Program-made: the position numbers and the translations under genes
From: Chrysophaeum taylorii
Lineage: Eukaryota > Sar > Pelagophyceae > Pelagomonadales > Pelagomonadaceae
Length of the DNA stretch: 42,262 nucleotides
NCBI GenBank assembly: GCA_029834535.1
Contig: JAQMWT010000678.1
Span: 1-42,262 of the forward strand
Reading direction: 5' to 3'
Part shown: piece by piece, positions 30,421 to 40,614 of the stretch
Numbering within the stretch: the first letter of the stretch is position 1
Layout of the letters: each line of letters starts with the position of its first letter
Notes under the pieces: generated by a model
The model's database searches: none
What the model saw: the letters and a program-made list of their open reading frames with translations, nothing else
What the model was told of the DNA's origin: nothing

Positions 30421-30854
30421 CCCTCGCAGATTGAACTCGGTGATGAGCGAAATCTGGGACAAACAAAACAAATGTCTGGCCAGAGACAAATAGACGTTGA
30501 GTTGTGAGGAGGCGTTGAAGGAAAGTGTGCGAAGTGCATGAGAGAGATAGAGGAGAGTGGGATAGCAGGTAAGTGTGAGTGAGAAAGGAGAAAGAGCGCG
30601 AAGTTGAACGTGGAATAGGTTGAAAGGGGAAGCAAAATAAAAAGGATATTGCAAGAAGAGGTGAATGATCAAGGAAAAGAAAAAGCATCGATCGTAAGGA
30701 AGAAGAAAAGTGGAGGAAGATGCTAAGCGGATACGTGGAGGAAAATGATGGGTAGGCTAATGGCGAAGTATGGCGAATTCCGTTCAAGAGACCAGATCAT
30801 CATCTTGTTCAGTGGCTAATGTGATAGGGGACGGTGCGTGCCGGTGGATAAATC
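30421..30854. other. Unassigned purine-rich sequence
   Basis: About 430 bp, A/G-rich on the plus strand (many GAGAGA/GGAAGA tracts). The open frames on the minus strand are Ser/Phe/Leu/Pro low complexity and not supported as genes. Confidence 0.4.
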
Positions 30855-32079
30855 CTAAGTGGCTGGGGAATCATCGGAGAAGAACGGGCGGTCTAACGAA
30901 TAACAACAGGAGGGATCATGGGTCAGGCAGTCGGGAATTGTGCAGCAGACCAATGGTTGATCGAAAGGCGAATAATGAAAGTGGCCGTAGGGATGGAATT
31001 CTATTGTGACTAATGTTGGGCTACTAAAGGTTTGACGATGTGACGGAGCGCCAGCGTTATCCCATGAAGTGATATGACCAGTTAACCAAACCGGTTTCGA
31101 CATGGTAAGGTAATCGTCGTAATGATAGCGAGTAAGGCCGAGCTGCTCCTGGAAGATGAGAGAACCAGAGTTGCCTGTCACATACGTGTCGAAGCTGTCG
31201 TTCTGAGTGTAGCGAGGGACAGCTGAAGTTAGGCTATGAGCGTGTAAAGTAATATGCGGATAATCGTAGTGCGATGAGAATCTCTTGATAAAGCTGTCTG
31301 GGGTGGGCCATAAATTTGAAAACTCTAAATTTGTTGTAAACTTGGGTTCGTAGTCTCGTGTAAGTCGCCAGTGGCTATCATCGAAAGATGATTGGGTGGA
31401 GACTGAGGTTTGCGAGTGTATCGCGTATGATGGTGGATACAGGCGTGTGTCCTCTGCTGAAGAGTCGGTGCCCTGTGCAGAACATGTATAAGAGTCGGGC
31501 AACAGAATAAAGTGCCTGAAGCCGATGGACTGCTTGAAGATAGTGTCCGTGCCAGGGGGAGAGTTGACTTCGAAGGTATGGTCAAAGTCGCATCTTTCGT
31601 GTTCTGTGCAGAGCAATTAGCATGCAGTGGTAAGTCACCTGGGAAACCATCCCGGCTCATCATGAAAGTCTGGAAGTACTTAATTCGGGGGAAGAAACGT
31701 ATGTTCCCTATATCCTCAGAACACGACAGGCGGCATCTAGAACTACACGAGAAAGGTTAAGTGTATAGTGCTACATACCTCGGGACGCGCTAGACCATGA
31801 TGATGAGCTTGAGCACAAATCAGAGGACGAATTGACTGTGTAGAAAGGAAGAAGAAGGGTAAGGAAGAGATCACGTTCTCAACGGACGGATAAGGGTAAG
31901 AGGCAGCAGATTTCTCTTCATTCTGTTCGATAAAGTAATCCTGAACTGTGACGATCGACTGATCTATTCATTTCATGTCTGGGGTCGTTTTCACCCGAAT
32001 TAAACTTCCCTTGATGTACAAACGCGAGGGAGCGTGGTGCATCCCTGGTGGATCGTGGAGTGACTGAAAGGGGAGACAT
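30855..32079 (-). pseudogene. Unrecognised 301-codon ORF split by a solo LTR
   Basis: Removing the solo LTR and one target-duplication copy (319 bp in all) leaves a frame of exactly 906 bp, from an ATG at 32,079 to the stop at 30,855. The join across the LTR is in frame (...SSGLLYR-TEHERCDFDHTFE...). The product is rich in aromatic, Ser, Thr and His residues (GNSGSLIFQEQLGLTRYHYD, HPYGHFHYSPFDQPL) and has no signal peptide or obvious transmembrane span. No family is recognised. Upstream it runs open to the 5' LTR of element C at 32,104, so the true start may be lost. In-frame preservation over 300 codons argues that it was coding before the LTR insertion. Confidence 0.5.
31602..31925 (-). mobile_element. 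Solo LTR of the element-C family with 5-bp TSD
   Basis: A 314-bp LTR (31,607-31,920) begins TG and ends CA, and is flanked by the perfect 5-bp duplication TTCTG (31,602-31,606 and 31,921-31,925). It is the inverse of the element-C 5' LTR (32,104-32,419) at roughly 90% identity by eye. No internal sequence or PBS is present, so it arose by LTR-LTR recombination. Confidence 0.9.
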
Positions 32080-32103
32080 TCGACAGACGGGTGTTGTCGA
32101 TAT

Positions 32104-32419
32104 TGCATAGAAATCTGCTGCCTCTTACCCTTATCCGTCCGTTGAGAACGTGATCTTTTCCTTACCCTTCTTCTTCCTTTTCTACACAATCAAATAGTCC
32201 TCTGATTTGTGCTTAAGCTCATCATCATGGTCTAGCGCGTCCCGAGGTATGTAGCACTATACACCTTACCTTTCTCGTGTAGTTCTAGATGCCGCCTGTC
32301 GTGTTCTGAGGATATAGGGAACATACCTTTTCATTCCCCGAATTAAATACTTCCAGACGTTCATGATGAGACGGGGTTGTTTCCCAGGTGACTTACCACT
32401 GCTTGCTAAGTGCTCTGCA
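32104..32419 (+). repeat. 5' LTR of copia element C
   Basis: 316 bp from TGCATAGAAATCTGCTGCC to TAAGTGCTCTGCA, bounded exactly by comparison with the solo LTR and by the PBS that follows. The five bases before it are GATAT. The matching 3' LTR was not found in the window, because element C is truncated in RT. Confidence 0.85.
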
Positions 32420-32433
32420 GGTTATGGGCCCAG
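32420..32433 (+). other. Primer-binding site of element C
   Basis: GGTTATGGGCCCAG immediately after the LTR terminal CA. It is complementary to the initiator tRNA-Met anticodon arm, as in element B. Confidence 0.85.
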
Positions 32434-32940
32434 GCGGGTCCCTGAGAAACCATGTGTTAATACGTGCACGTAACCTAAGGGTTTTGGACTGTTACCGCGC
32501 CGGTTCAGCCTCGCCACGTAAACACGCTTGTCAATATAACGCCATTACCATTGGGCTGTATATAACATATTTTGCACACGGGATCGTGTAACCTTGTGTG
32601 TCCCTGTTCATAGTATCGTACTGTCATGTCAATGTTGATGTGTGTGTAATTGGCTAACCTGTACTCTTGCACTCATGTTATGGAATATTTTGGGTACGTC
32701 CACTTGTACATTCCATGGCAATGCACTTAACAAGCTCCTTGAGAGCACCAAAACTAACCAGCTGCCTGAGTGACTACGCTTAGCGACACTACTCTGGACT
32801 CACAGCTTGCACAGTCGTCAAATAGACATTTTTTCCATCGAAAACGATGAGTGTACATAGACACCGATAGACAGACCCCCTTCGAATGTCTAGACAGTGT
32901 CAACTGCGTGACTGAACCCACAGGTTCCCCGTCAACTGCT

Positions 32941-34494
32941 ATGGCAGAACACGCAGCACGAGCCGCACCCAAGGCGATCACAGGTGAGGATATATTGAAG
33001 CTCGAAGCTCCTGTAGTTGAGTTTCTTAACGATGGAAATCGATTTCAGCTTCAGACTCGCAAGGTATCCTTGCAGATCAAGCATATTAAGCAATTGTTAC
33101 GGTCCAGTCATGCCGATGCCTTCCTCGAGTACGACTCGTACGAAGCTTATACTCGGTCATGCAAGGACTACGAGATCCTCCGGAATCAAATTCTCGATCG
33201 CGTTTTCCTGGAATGGAAGACCGATAGGGCTGCTGATCTCCGTTTAGCTGTTGATGAATTGCCCCCTGAGTATCATGAATGGCATTTCACCAATGAAGCT
33301 TTCCCCAACTTACCTGATGCAGAAGTAGCTCAGCTAGCTACTGTCTGTTACGACTATGAAGTCAAGGCATTACGTCCTGAAATCAATGCTCGTTTCTTAG
33401 AAGAGGAACGAATCTTAAATCGTGCGCACCCGAAGGCATTAGCTTTCGACACCCGTGTTCGTGCCCCGGTTACCATGTTTTCGTTAACTGCAGCTGACTG
33501 GCACACTTACCAGAACACGTACGCTACATTCTTGCATACGTACTTCAATCTTGAAAGTGATCGAAAACCGGCGCTTGCGGCCTGGCCCGCCATCAGTGAG
33601 GTATATAACAAAAGTTATTTACCCAACACGGCTCGAGCTATTATGCTCATCGCCTTTAGTCACTACGAGTCTGTTACGACTACTGATGTGTCCTATTTGA
33701 AACAGCAATTCAACTCTGTTGTTTATAATCCTAACTGGTATGTCCATGTATTTATCGAAGCTGTCCTTGCATTTAGGCAAATCTCTTACCAACTTAACCA
33801 GGAAGAGACTGACCTTCAATTCGACTTTGGCACTCTTTGCATAAAAATCTATGAAGAGATACATCGGCATTATGCCGATAATACCAGCAACAACCGTTAC
33901 GATCGTGGTTGGGTAGATTGGTGTTATATGTACGAAACCCGATCTTCATCTCGACCTGTACCAGAAGCTGAACGATTGTGTCACCCTACCAACCCTAGCT
34001 ACATCTTAGAATACGCATTAGATCTTTGCAATGTAGTATCAAATGGGTCGAACAAAAGACGCTTAGAACGCCCTGTTTCTTGGCAGCCCTATGTCGAAGG
34101 TTTATCATCTCAACCAAAGCCAAAGTTACTACTTACACACACTTTGGACTCATCAGACAAAAGTCTGACTCAAACTGCTAACACACTCGCCTTCATCACT
34201 TCGCCCCAGCCTGGTACATCTTCCACGTTCAATGCTAGACGCTTGCGTAACTCTAATGATGCTCGCCAGCCTTTCTCTCGCAGCGATTTATCGTATTATC
34301 GTCCTGGTGATTCTTACGTCACCAAGAAAACTGCCGGACAGTCCCATGACCGTCCAATTTACCCCCGCACTTTTGACAGGTCCTCTCGGTCCAACATGAA
34401 ATTATTAGATCGAACAAACCACACCTTAAAGACCCTGCGAGAACAGTGTAGCGAACTCACGAAGCATGTGACAGAGAATGATACCACGGCTTAG
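32941..34494 (+). CDS. Gag of copia element C
   Basis: 517 residues from the ATG at 32,941 (the frame is open 90 bp upstream but without an earlier ATG). The helical body contains YDSYEAYTR, FNLESDRKPALAAWP and NWYVHVFIEAVLAF, shared with element B. The C-terminal third is Ser/Arg-rich. No CCHC knuckle is seen. It ends at a TAG (34,492-34,494) after a heptad-like stretch (TLKTLREQCSELTKHVTEN). The same frame continues open after the stop for 405 codons, with more helix-like sequence, so the TAG is either a readthrough site or a recent mutation. Confidence 0.75.
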   Translation: MAEHAARAAPKAITGEDILKLEAPVVEFLNDGNRFQLQTRKVSLQIKHIKQLLRSSHADAFLEYDSYEAYTRSCKDYEILRNQILDRVFLEWKTDRAADLRLAVDELPPEYHEWHFTNEAFPNLPDAEVAQLATVCYDYEVKALRPEINARFLEEERILNRAHPKALAFDTRVRAPVTMFSLTAADWHTYQNTYATFLHTYFNLESDRKPALAAWPAISEVYNKSYLPNTARAIMLIAFSHYESVTTTDVSYLKQQFNSVVYNPNWYVHVFIEAVLAFRQISYQLNQEETDLQFDFGTLCIKIYEEIHRHYADNTSNNRYDRGWVDWCYMYETRSSSRPVPEAERLCHPTNPSYILEYALDLCNVVSNGSNKRRLERPVSWQPYVEGLSSQPKPKLLLTHTLDSSDKSLTQTANTLAFITSPQPGTSSTFNARRLRNSNDARQPFSRSDLSYYRPGDSYVTKKTAGQSHDRPIYPRTFDRSSRSNMKLLDRTNHTLKTLREQCSELTKHVTENDTTA

Positions 34495-35712
34495 CTACAA
34501 CACAATATCGACAAATTATTTGAGACTCTATTGCAATCAGCTGACATTCTGTCAACCACATCAACTGAGGACAACCGTAACTTACTTCGTCTAAACGAAC
34601 AACTCATGTTCGCAGAAGACATCATTTGTGATGTAGACGTTCATCTATCCTCAACCGAAAAGTCGTTAAACTACGTGGAGCCACAACATCTTACTGTTGC
34701 TACTGCTCCCACCCCAAAGGCAACTCCTCCTACTACAGACACGCAGGGTAATCCCTCCAATATTGTGCCTAACTTCTTTACCGCTTCCGCCAGCTCGGCT
34801 TTACCACCAGCGTTACTGTCCTCGCTATCTTCACAGGTCCAATCTGCCCTCAACCAACCACCACAAGCCGAAACCAAAAGGGATGCCGATCATACTTCGC
34901 TATCATCATTTGATAAAAAGCACGGCATTGCTGATGAGGCTGACGAACCATCACCACCTGTTCAGCCGATTGTCATTCCAGCTCTGTTATTGCTGGAGAA
35001 CTTCTTCACAGCCAGCCTCTCCACTACTTGCCCGCATTCGGAAAACGCCTTCCTCACCAACTACATGAAGGTAAACAGTGTCCCTCCACATTGTTCCTTT
35101 CTATATTTTGACTCTTGTGCTACCATCTCATTGCTGTCCACTTACGATTTTGCAATACCAAATCATATTATTCCACTGGACTCCAAATACGCGCCGATTG
35201 TTATTCAAACTGCCACTGGACAACAACGTGCCTCACACATGATGTTAACGCGTAACATCGTTGTTCCCCTACCAGATCATCCACAAGTTGGCTATGTTAA
35301 GATCGACTTCGCTTTATGTCTTCAGCCAGTGCACGACCGACATCTCGCTATCCTGAGCATGCTCGAGTGGAACCAGACGATCCTGACCACTGTGTTCAAT
35401 GATCGAGCTGAGCCAAAGCTCAGCGCTGTCACGAGCCGCGTAGACAAAGATGTACGTATTCCCATACACTACATAGCTGCTAATTTACCTGCTCCCCCTT
35501 GTCTCACCTACAACATCGCTCGCGACAAGCAACTCGAACTTCGTTCCCTCGCATTTCCGCTCAAGCGATACCATGAAAACAGGGATCTACTGGCATACTA
35601 CAACTACCTAATCAAAAGAGTTTTACCAGATCGCCCGTGGATTCGCCCTTTGGTTCTCAATCTTCGGAAACAGAACAAGTTTGTTCAGCAAAACACACCG
35701 CCATTAACCTGA
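34495..35712 (+). pseudogene. Element C aspartic protease region
   Basis: In frame with gag beyond the TAG. A helical start (LFETLLQSADILSTTSTEDN) and a Pro/Thr-rich linker lead to FLYFDSCATISLL, a copia-type protease active site (D-S-C-A-T in place of D-S/T-G-A-T, catalytic Asp codon at 35,110). YVKIDFALCLQPVHDRHLAI LS-type sequence follows, resembling the later protease strand. It ends at a TGA (35,710-35,712), after which the same frame again stays open into the methyltransferase. Protease cuts the polyprotein into its parts. The Gly-to-Cys change next to the Asp is unusual and might reduce activity. Confidence 0.6.
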
Positions 35713-36231
35713 ATACTCTCACGCCCAGTGTTTCTCTCACAAGAGTCCAATCTCCGCAAACCCTCTGTCATGTTACTTTGTTCTGGTTTGTCAACTCCGG
35801 CGTTCCTGTCTCAAGCCACTAATGACTTAGGCTTAAATATCAATGTAAAAGTTGTTGTTGAGTCTGATGATACGCTTGTTCGCATGTTACGCCACCGTTT
35901 CCCTACTGTATTATTTGAATATCTCCCCGCCTTTATTAACCATCTTCACCTAATTTCACCAGAGGAAAGGCGCAAATTCTATTGTGATATAATTGATATC
36001 ACTCCTCCCTGCACGAACATGAGGCTACTAAAGCAGCATAAGACGGAAGACTTACACAGCCTGCTGGACGATTCTCTTTTCGACAGCATGCTGTCTGTCA
36101 TCAAGTTACTCCAGCCCTTGGTACTACTGGCTGAGATGGCGCCTCCGCATAAATACTGTCATCAAGACCGCATCACAGTGGCCAATCTCATCCATACTAC
36201 ACTCGATTATCGATTACTGTGTCGATGTTGT
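35713..36231 (+). pseudogene. Element C C5-methyltransferase, N-terminal half
   Basis: In frame with the protease after one TGA. Motif I-like VMLLCSGLSTPAFLSQATND (from 35,767), motif II VVVESDDTLVRMLRHRFP, then YCDIIDITPPCTN (motif IV; catalytic Cys codon TGC at 36,010-36,012), and SVIKLLQPLVLLAEMAPP (motif VI, with AEM in place of ENV). This is the canonical order of C5 DNA methyltransferases: S-adenosylmethionine pocket first, catalytic loop next, and the Glu that contacts cytosine after it. The domain then shifts frame by +1 near 36,195-36,220. Confidence 0.75.
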
Positions 36232-37758
36232 TGATAGGCTCCCGACATACCTCTGTGGCGACTACCAATCTAGAGAAAGATGGATATGCATCGCACGCAG
36301 GTATTCTACTGGACCAATTAAATTATTGTCGTGGCCTATCCTCCATCCACGCCCCTTCCTAAAGATCGTGGATGATCTACAAGCTATTCCCAAGCGCCTT
36401 TGGCTACCTAAACACGTATCCAAAGACTGGATCCGGGTGTTCCCCGATCCTCCATATATCCCCGTTCCTAAGACGTTTGCACCTTACTCTCGCACAGGTG
36501 CTGTTCAGCTTACTATGGCTGACCTTGAATCCCTCAGTATGTTACTGCTTCGCCTTCACTCACAACAGGCTCACGAGCAGCGTACTCACTCTGTTCAATC
36601 CGAGTGTACTTATCATCAGCTGTGCTTTAAACGCTCCTCTATGGAGCCGCTACCTAATGCAACCTACCCTATACACGTCAAGGTTTTTACAATCCTCTAT
36701 AACTTGTTTGCCAGATTACACACTAACTCACCCACTCCTGTGTCCTATTACATAACCGTTTTCGAAACTAACCAACCGTCAGACAGGTTACTACTTACAA
36801 CCTCATCAACATCTCACAACTCCCACTTCTTAACTGGTGGCCACCACTCTGACGGCCACCTCACCATAGAGAACCCCACCACCAAATATCATGCTTCTAT
36901 TGGCGCGTTTGGAAGCACGTATACGTTCACTGCTTCCGACATTCCCCGCGACCGCGACAGGTCCATATACTTGGAGCCGTTTGTGGGTTACTTGTGGATA
37001 GTCCAAGCCCTTCCCCAAGTTGGCTCCGCTGCCACCTATGGAACCGCCATACAAAACCTCGTGTCCAGATGCTCTCTTGTGATGCCTGGCTGCCTTACCT
37101 ACAAGGCCACCGCCAACTCTTTCGACTACAAGGATTCTCATTTTGTTCTGGAAGATCACCACTTATCTCATAGTCGCTATATAGGGTATCCTCGTGGAAG
37201 TGACCGCAAACTCGGCTCTAAAATCCACTCAATGCTTGCTCCATTGCCAACCGTCCGAGGGTACGCCAATATTATTTTACTCGACCCCCGCAACGGGAAA
37301 TTACGCTACCCCACTCGACCGGAGTTGATTCGTGCTAACAACCACACCAAACAACAGGAATCCTTCCTCTTGTCTCTACGCCATGACCTTTGCTGTGACA
37401 TGCACAGCAATGCTCTGCCTGCCGGTACGTACAGCACTTTGTACAAGCAGCTTTCGCTCATCGTCGCCGATATTAAATCCCTTATGTTGGACCCTACCTT
37501 CCAACATACTGCTGCCGTGACGAAGAAATCCTATGTGTCCAATTTCATGACCGTTGACCAAGCTTCCACCACGTGCAGCACAGATACCTTGTCTTTGGCA
37601 CAATCTTTTATGATGTCTATTTCCAGCAACTACTTGACCGAAATGTCGTTAAACTATATATCTTCGTCCTACGAAGATACTCTCGCTACTCGTGATGATG
37701 AGGACGCACCTCCAAGTGACCCTGCTGCGCACCAGGATGACGACGCACCGCCCCCCCC
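36203..37758 (+). pseudogene. Element C C5-methyltransferase, C-terminal half
   Basis: In the next frame the sequence reads YLCGDYQSRERWICIARRY (about 36,250-36,310), an excellent motif VIII (Q-x-R-x-R). A long target-recognition region follows, sharing with element A the block IPKRLWLPKHV (IPDDLWIAKPV in A). Near the end come LRYPTRPELIRAN (motif IX, R-x-x-T-R-x-E-x-x-R; about 37,303) and DMHSNALPAGTY (motif X; about 37,396). A Ser/Asp/Pro-rich linker leads to the integrase. The recognition region is about 350 residues, long for the family, and equally long in element A. Confidence 0.75.
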
Positions 37759-39179
37759 CTGCCTCAGACACCGAACTCAAGTTCGATGTTCGGCGCAAAC
37801 GGCACATTCCCGCTCATCCAATTCCTCGTAAGTCCCTCGCACACGGATCCACCGAATATCTCAATGCCAAAGAACGTGCTAATCGCTTTCACCGGGTGCA
37901 TCACTGCCCCGACAACGTCGCTGCCAAGGCCCCCAACGTACTTGCTCGCCCTGGATTCTCTGCTTCTGACATACCATATCGCGACTTATGCACCGACTGC
38001 ATCGCACACAACAAGCGCCACCCGCACAAGCATTTCAATGCGACCAAGCCTTCTTTTGAGCAAACTCACAAAGCCGGCGAAGTCTGGGCGTGCGACGGCG
38101 GCTATGTGACCATCCCATCCGAATGGGGAGGCTTCACACATATCATCGTCTTCAAGGAACTCATTTCGAAATTTCTCCTGGTGTACTTTACACGCACCAC
38201 CAACGCCACGGAGTTCACTCAAGCTCTGGATTTTGTGTATGACTTCTGTCGTACACAACTCAACGTGCACATGCGCACCCTCTACTCCGATGCATTCAAG
38301 CCCTACTTTAGCCAGCACACTACCTCCCCGTACCGCGTCGATAAGGGCATTCAACTCATTGCCTTCCCGCCGTACATGCACCACTTTAACTTTGAAGTTG
38401 AGTCTGCCATCGGTTTCATCGCCTCCGCCTCCTCAACTCGCCTTCGTTCTCTCCTTAATGCTCACTATCGTGGCGCCAAGATCGTGGAACCCGCAATCAT
38501 TTTCCCATGGGCGGTGATACACACCGTTCAAAGCTATAACCTTCTCCCGAACGCCACGCTCGAGCGCATTCATCATGCTATTCTGAGTCCGCAACAGCTA
38601 CTCTACAACCAACTCAGCACTCCCCAACACGATATGCTCAAGATTTTTGGCGCTGAATGTTACCTCCTATTGGAGCCCCATGAGCACCACAGGTGGGAAC
38701 CGTGCCGCCGCAAATATCTGTATATCTGTTGCGCCAACGCGCAAAACCCGCTCGTCTCCCCACGCGTCGACCATCTCGCTGACGTCCTCCTCAACCCTGA
38801 AAACGGACAAATTCGTGTTTCGTCCAAGCTGCAATTCCTCTACATGTTGCAGCATCCTACTCCTGATCCTGAACTAGCTCCTCCGCCTCACGCCCTTCCG
38901 CGCCTTTCTCGCTCACACCCCACACCACTATCCAAGACCATGTCATTCAGAGGGGGACAAGGACTCCTCATCCTCAGAGGGGGCACTCCCCACCTCCTTC
39001 AGCTCCTTCTTCGTCCCCTACTCCTGCCTCTTCCCCCTCTTCTGACGCTCTCGCCGACGATTCTGGCTCTACGTCACCGCCGCCCTTGCTTCCTTCTTAC
39101 AAAGAATTTTTTGCACAAGATGACCTCATTCTTGTCCCAGGTTCCAAACAGCCTAACACTCGCAAGGCCACTTCTATGA
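37759..39179 (+). pseudogene. Element C integrase
   Basis: The frame changes at a run of nine C residues (37,751-37,759), a likely slippage site. The integrase zinc finger is RFHRVHHCP ... LCTDCIAHNK (H-x3-H, C-x2-C, about 37,884-38,005). Catalytic residues are Asp in VWACDGGYV (about 38,091), Asp in TLYSDAFKPY (about 38,288) and Glu in FNFEVESAIGF (about 38,398), a D-D-E set. The C-terminal domain contains FGAECYLLLEP and RRKYLYICC, typical of the copia IN end. After about 38,900 the frame is Pro/Leu-rich and probably shifted. Integrase inserts the cDNA into the genome. Confidence 0.8.
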
Positions 39180-40307
39180 AAACTATCCGAGCCCGGTTAC
39201 AAGCGTCTACTATTTGGTGCTCACAAAGCCGCTGGTGGCAAGCTCGCCGATTTCCGCTGGGATCTTCGCCACCACTTTCTTACGTTCAAGTCCTCCGCCC
39301 TCTCCGCCCTTCATCTCAGTGGTGGTATCCTCTGGTCTGCTATCTGCTCAGAGCGGGAACATGCGCTGTTAGCTCGTCTTCTTCTCCCGATGCGCACTGA
39401 CTTACTTGCCCGCTACCCGCTCGTCGATGGTTACTTCGCCCACGCCAAGTGCGCATCCAGCATCCCAGCTGCAACCTTTTTAACTGCTGATGGTTCACCT
39501 ACGTGCCCCATTCCTCAGCCCCTTTTATCTGCGTTCACTGAACACGCTGCTGCCTTTGGCACCTCTTCCTTACAATATGCACTTACGTACCTGGCGCCGA
39601 CCAGCTTTATTGATCACAACTCCTCCGAGTTTGGCGCTACTTCTGCATCTCTGGCTGACTTGGAGGAATACCTTCTGGTCTCTACAGAGTTTATCACCCA
39701 GGTCTTACGTACCGACCCTACTATCCATATCCAACTGGAATCTGCCCCTACTACTCCTACTGACGCTGTTTCCGCTTATCCCGAAGTTGCGCACACTGCC
39801 TCGACCGCAACGTCGCTAAACTATAATTCACCAGCCATTGTTGGTCCTGACGAATATAAGGTCCAAGAAGCTGACGTTTCCATTGACGAATATAAACTCA
39901 AGTGCCTCCACGGTTTGTCGCCTGAAAACAGGCACGCCTACCTCAAGGCCATCGCCAAGGAACTCCACGACATTATCCGCTTTGGCTGCTTCAAACCTTC
40001 CTTACCCGACGGTGACTCTCGTCCTATTGACTGCAGGATGGTGCTGAAGATTAAAACAGACTCTGCAGGCAAATACGTCAAGCACAAGGCTCGCCTCGTG
40101 CTACGTGCCTTCCTAGCATCTCTTGGCGCCGATTTCTTTGGTACCTTCAGCCCCATGGCCACCATGACCGCAATCCGGGTACTACTAGCTATTGCAGCAT
40201 ACAAGCAATTGCCTGTCTACCATGCAGACGTCCCGAACGCCTTCGTTCAGTCTGACATCGATGCCAACGTCTATGTTCAGTTACAGCATCGAGCTTATCG
40301 ACCCTGA
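39180..40307 (+). pseudogene. Element C reverse transcriptase, N-terminal half
   Basis: From about 39,230 the frame LARLLLPMRTDLLARYPLVD leads into the copia RT domain: AIAKELHDIIRFGCF, IDCRMVLKIKTDSAGKYVKH, KARLVLRAF (K-A-R-L-V, family signature), FGTFSPMATMTAIRVLLAIA and YHADVPNAFVQSDI (first catalytic Asp). The frame then stops at 40,307, because the sequence shifts by +1 just after VYVQL near 40,270-40,280. Fragment D shows the same shift at the homologous place. Confidence 0.75.
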
Positions 40308-40584
40308 TGACACTAAGTACAAGGGCCGACGTCTACCGAAACTGCTGAAGTCACTTTATGGACTTCGGCAATCACCATCCCTTTGGAACAAAGAGATAGA
40401 CGGCTTCTTCCGTGGCCTTGGCTACAAACGCCTGCATTCGGACTCTTGCCTATATGCTCGAGTATCCGCACATGCTAAGCTCGTCGTATGCAGTCTGTCT
40501 GTAGACGACATTGTTATTGTGTCCAATGACGACCCTCTTCGTACTGAATTACAGGACTCTGACGACAATCATTTACAGGATTGA
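40270..40584 (+). pseudogene. Element C reverse transcriptase, palm segment (3'-truncated)
   Basis: In the next frame: ELIDPDDTKYKGRRLPKLLKS, LYGLRQSPSLWNKEIDGFF, GLGYKRLHSDSCLYARV, VCSLSVDDIVIVSND. The catalytic YVDD of copia RT is SVDD here. Fragment D has the same SVDD, so it is a family trait. Similarity to D ends after TTACAGGA (about 40,556). The thumb and RNase H of element C are missing. Confidence 0.75.
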
Positions 40585-40614
40585 AGATGCCTAACCCTAT
40601 TGACCACAACGTCG

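Larger units (their letters stand above)
32104..40560 (+). mobile_element. Copia element C: gag-PR-C5 methyltransferase-IN-RT
   Basis: LTR, iMet-type PBS (32,420-32,433), a leader of about 510 bp, gag (32,941), aspartic protease (D codon 35,110), methyltransferase (about 35,767-37,450), integrase (about 37,884-38,900) and RT up to the xVDD motif (40,498-40,509). Sequence then diverges after TTACAGGA at about 40,556 and meets the tail of inverted fragment D. Domain order is that of Ty1/copia with an extra enzyme between PR and IN. At least two in-frame stops and three frameshifts interrupt it. Confidence 0.85.

Noticed and set aside
30244..30787. Overlapping 79-142-codon Ser/Phe/Leu-rich minus-strand ORFs
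   Set aside because: They are low-complexity translations of a purine-rich stretch and part of repeat R3, without a consistent frame.
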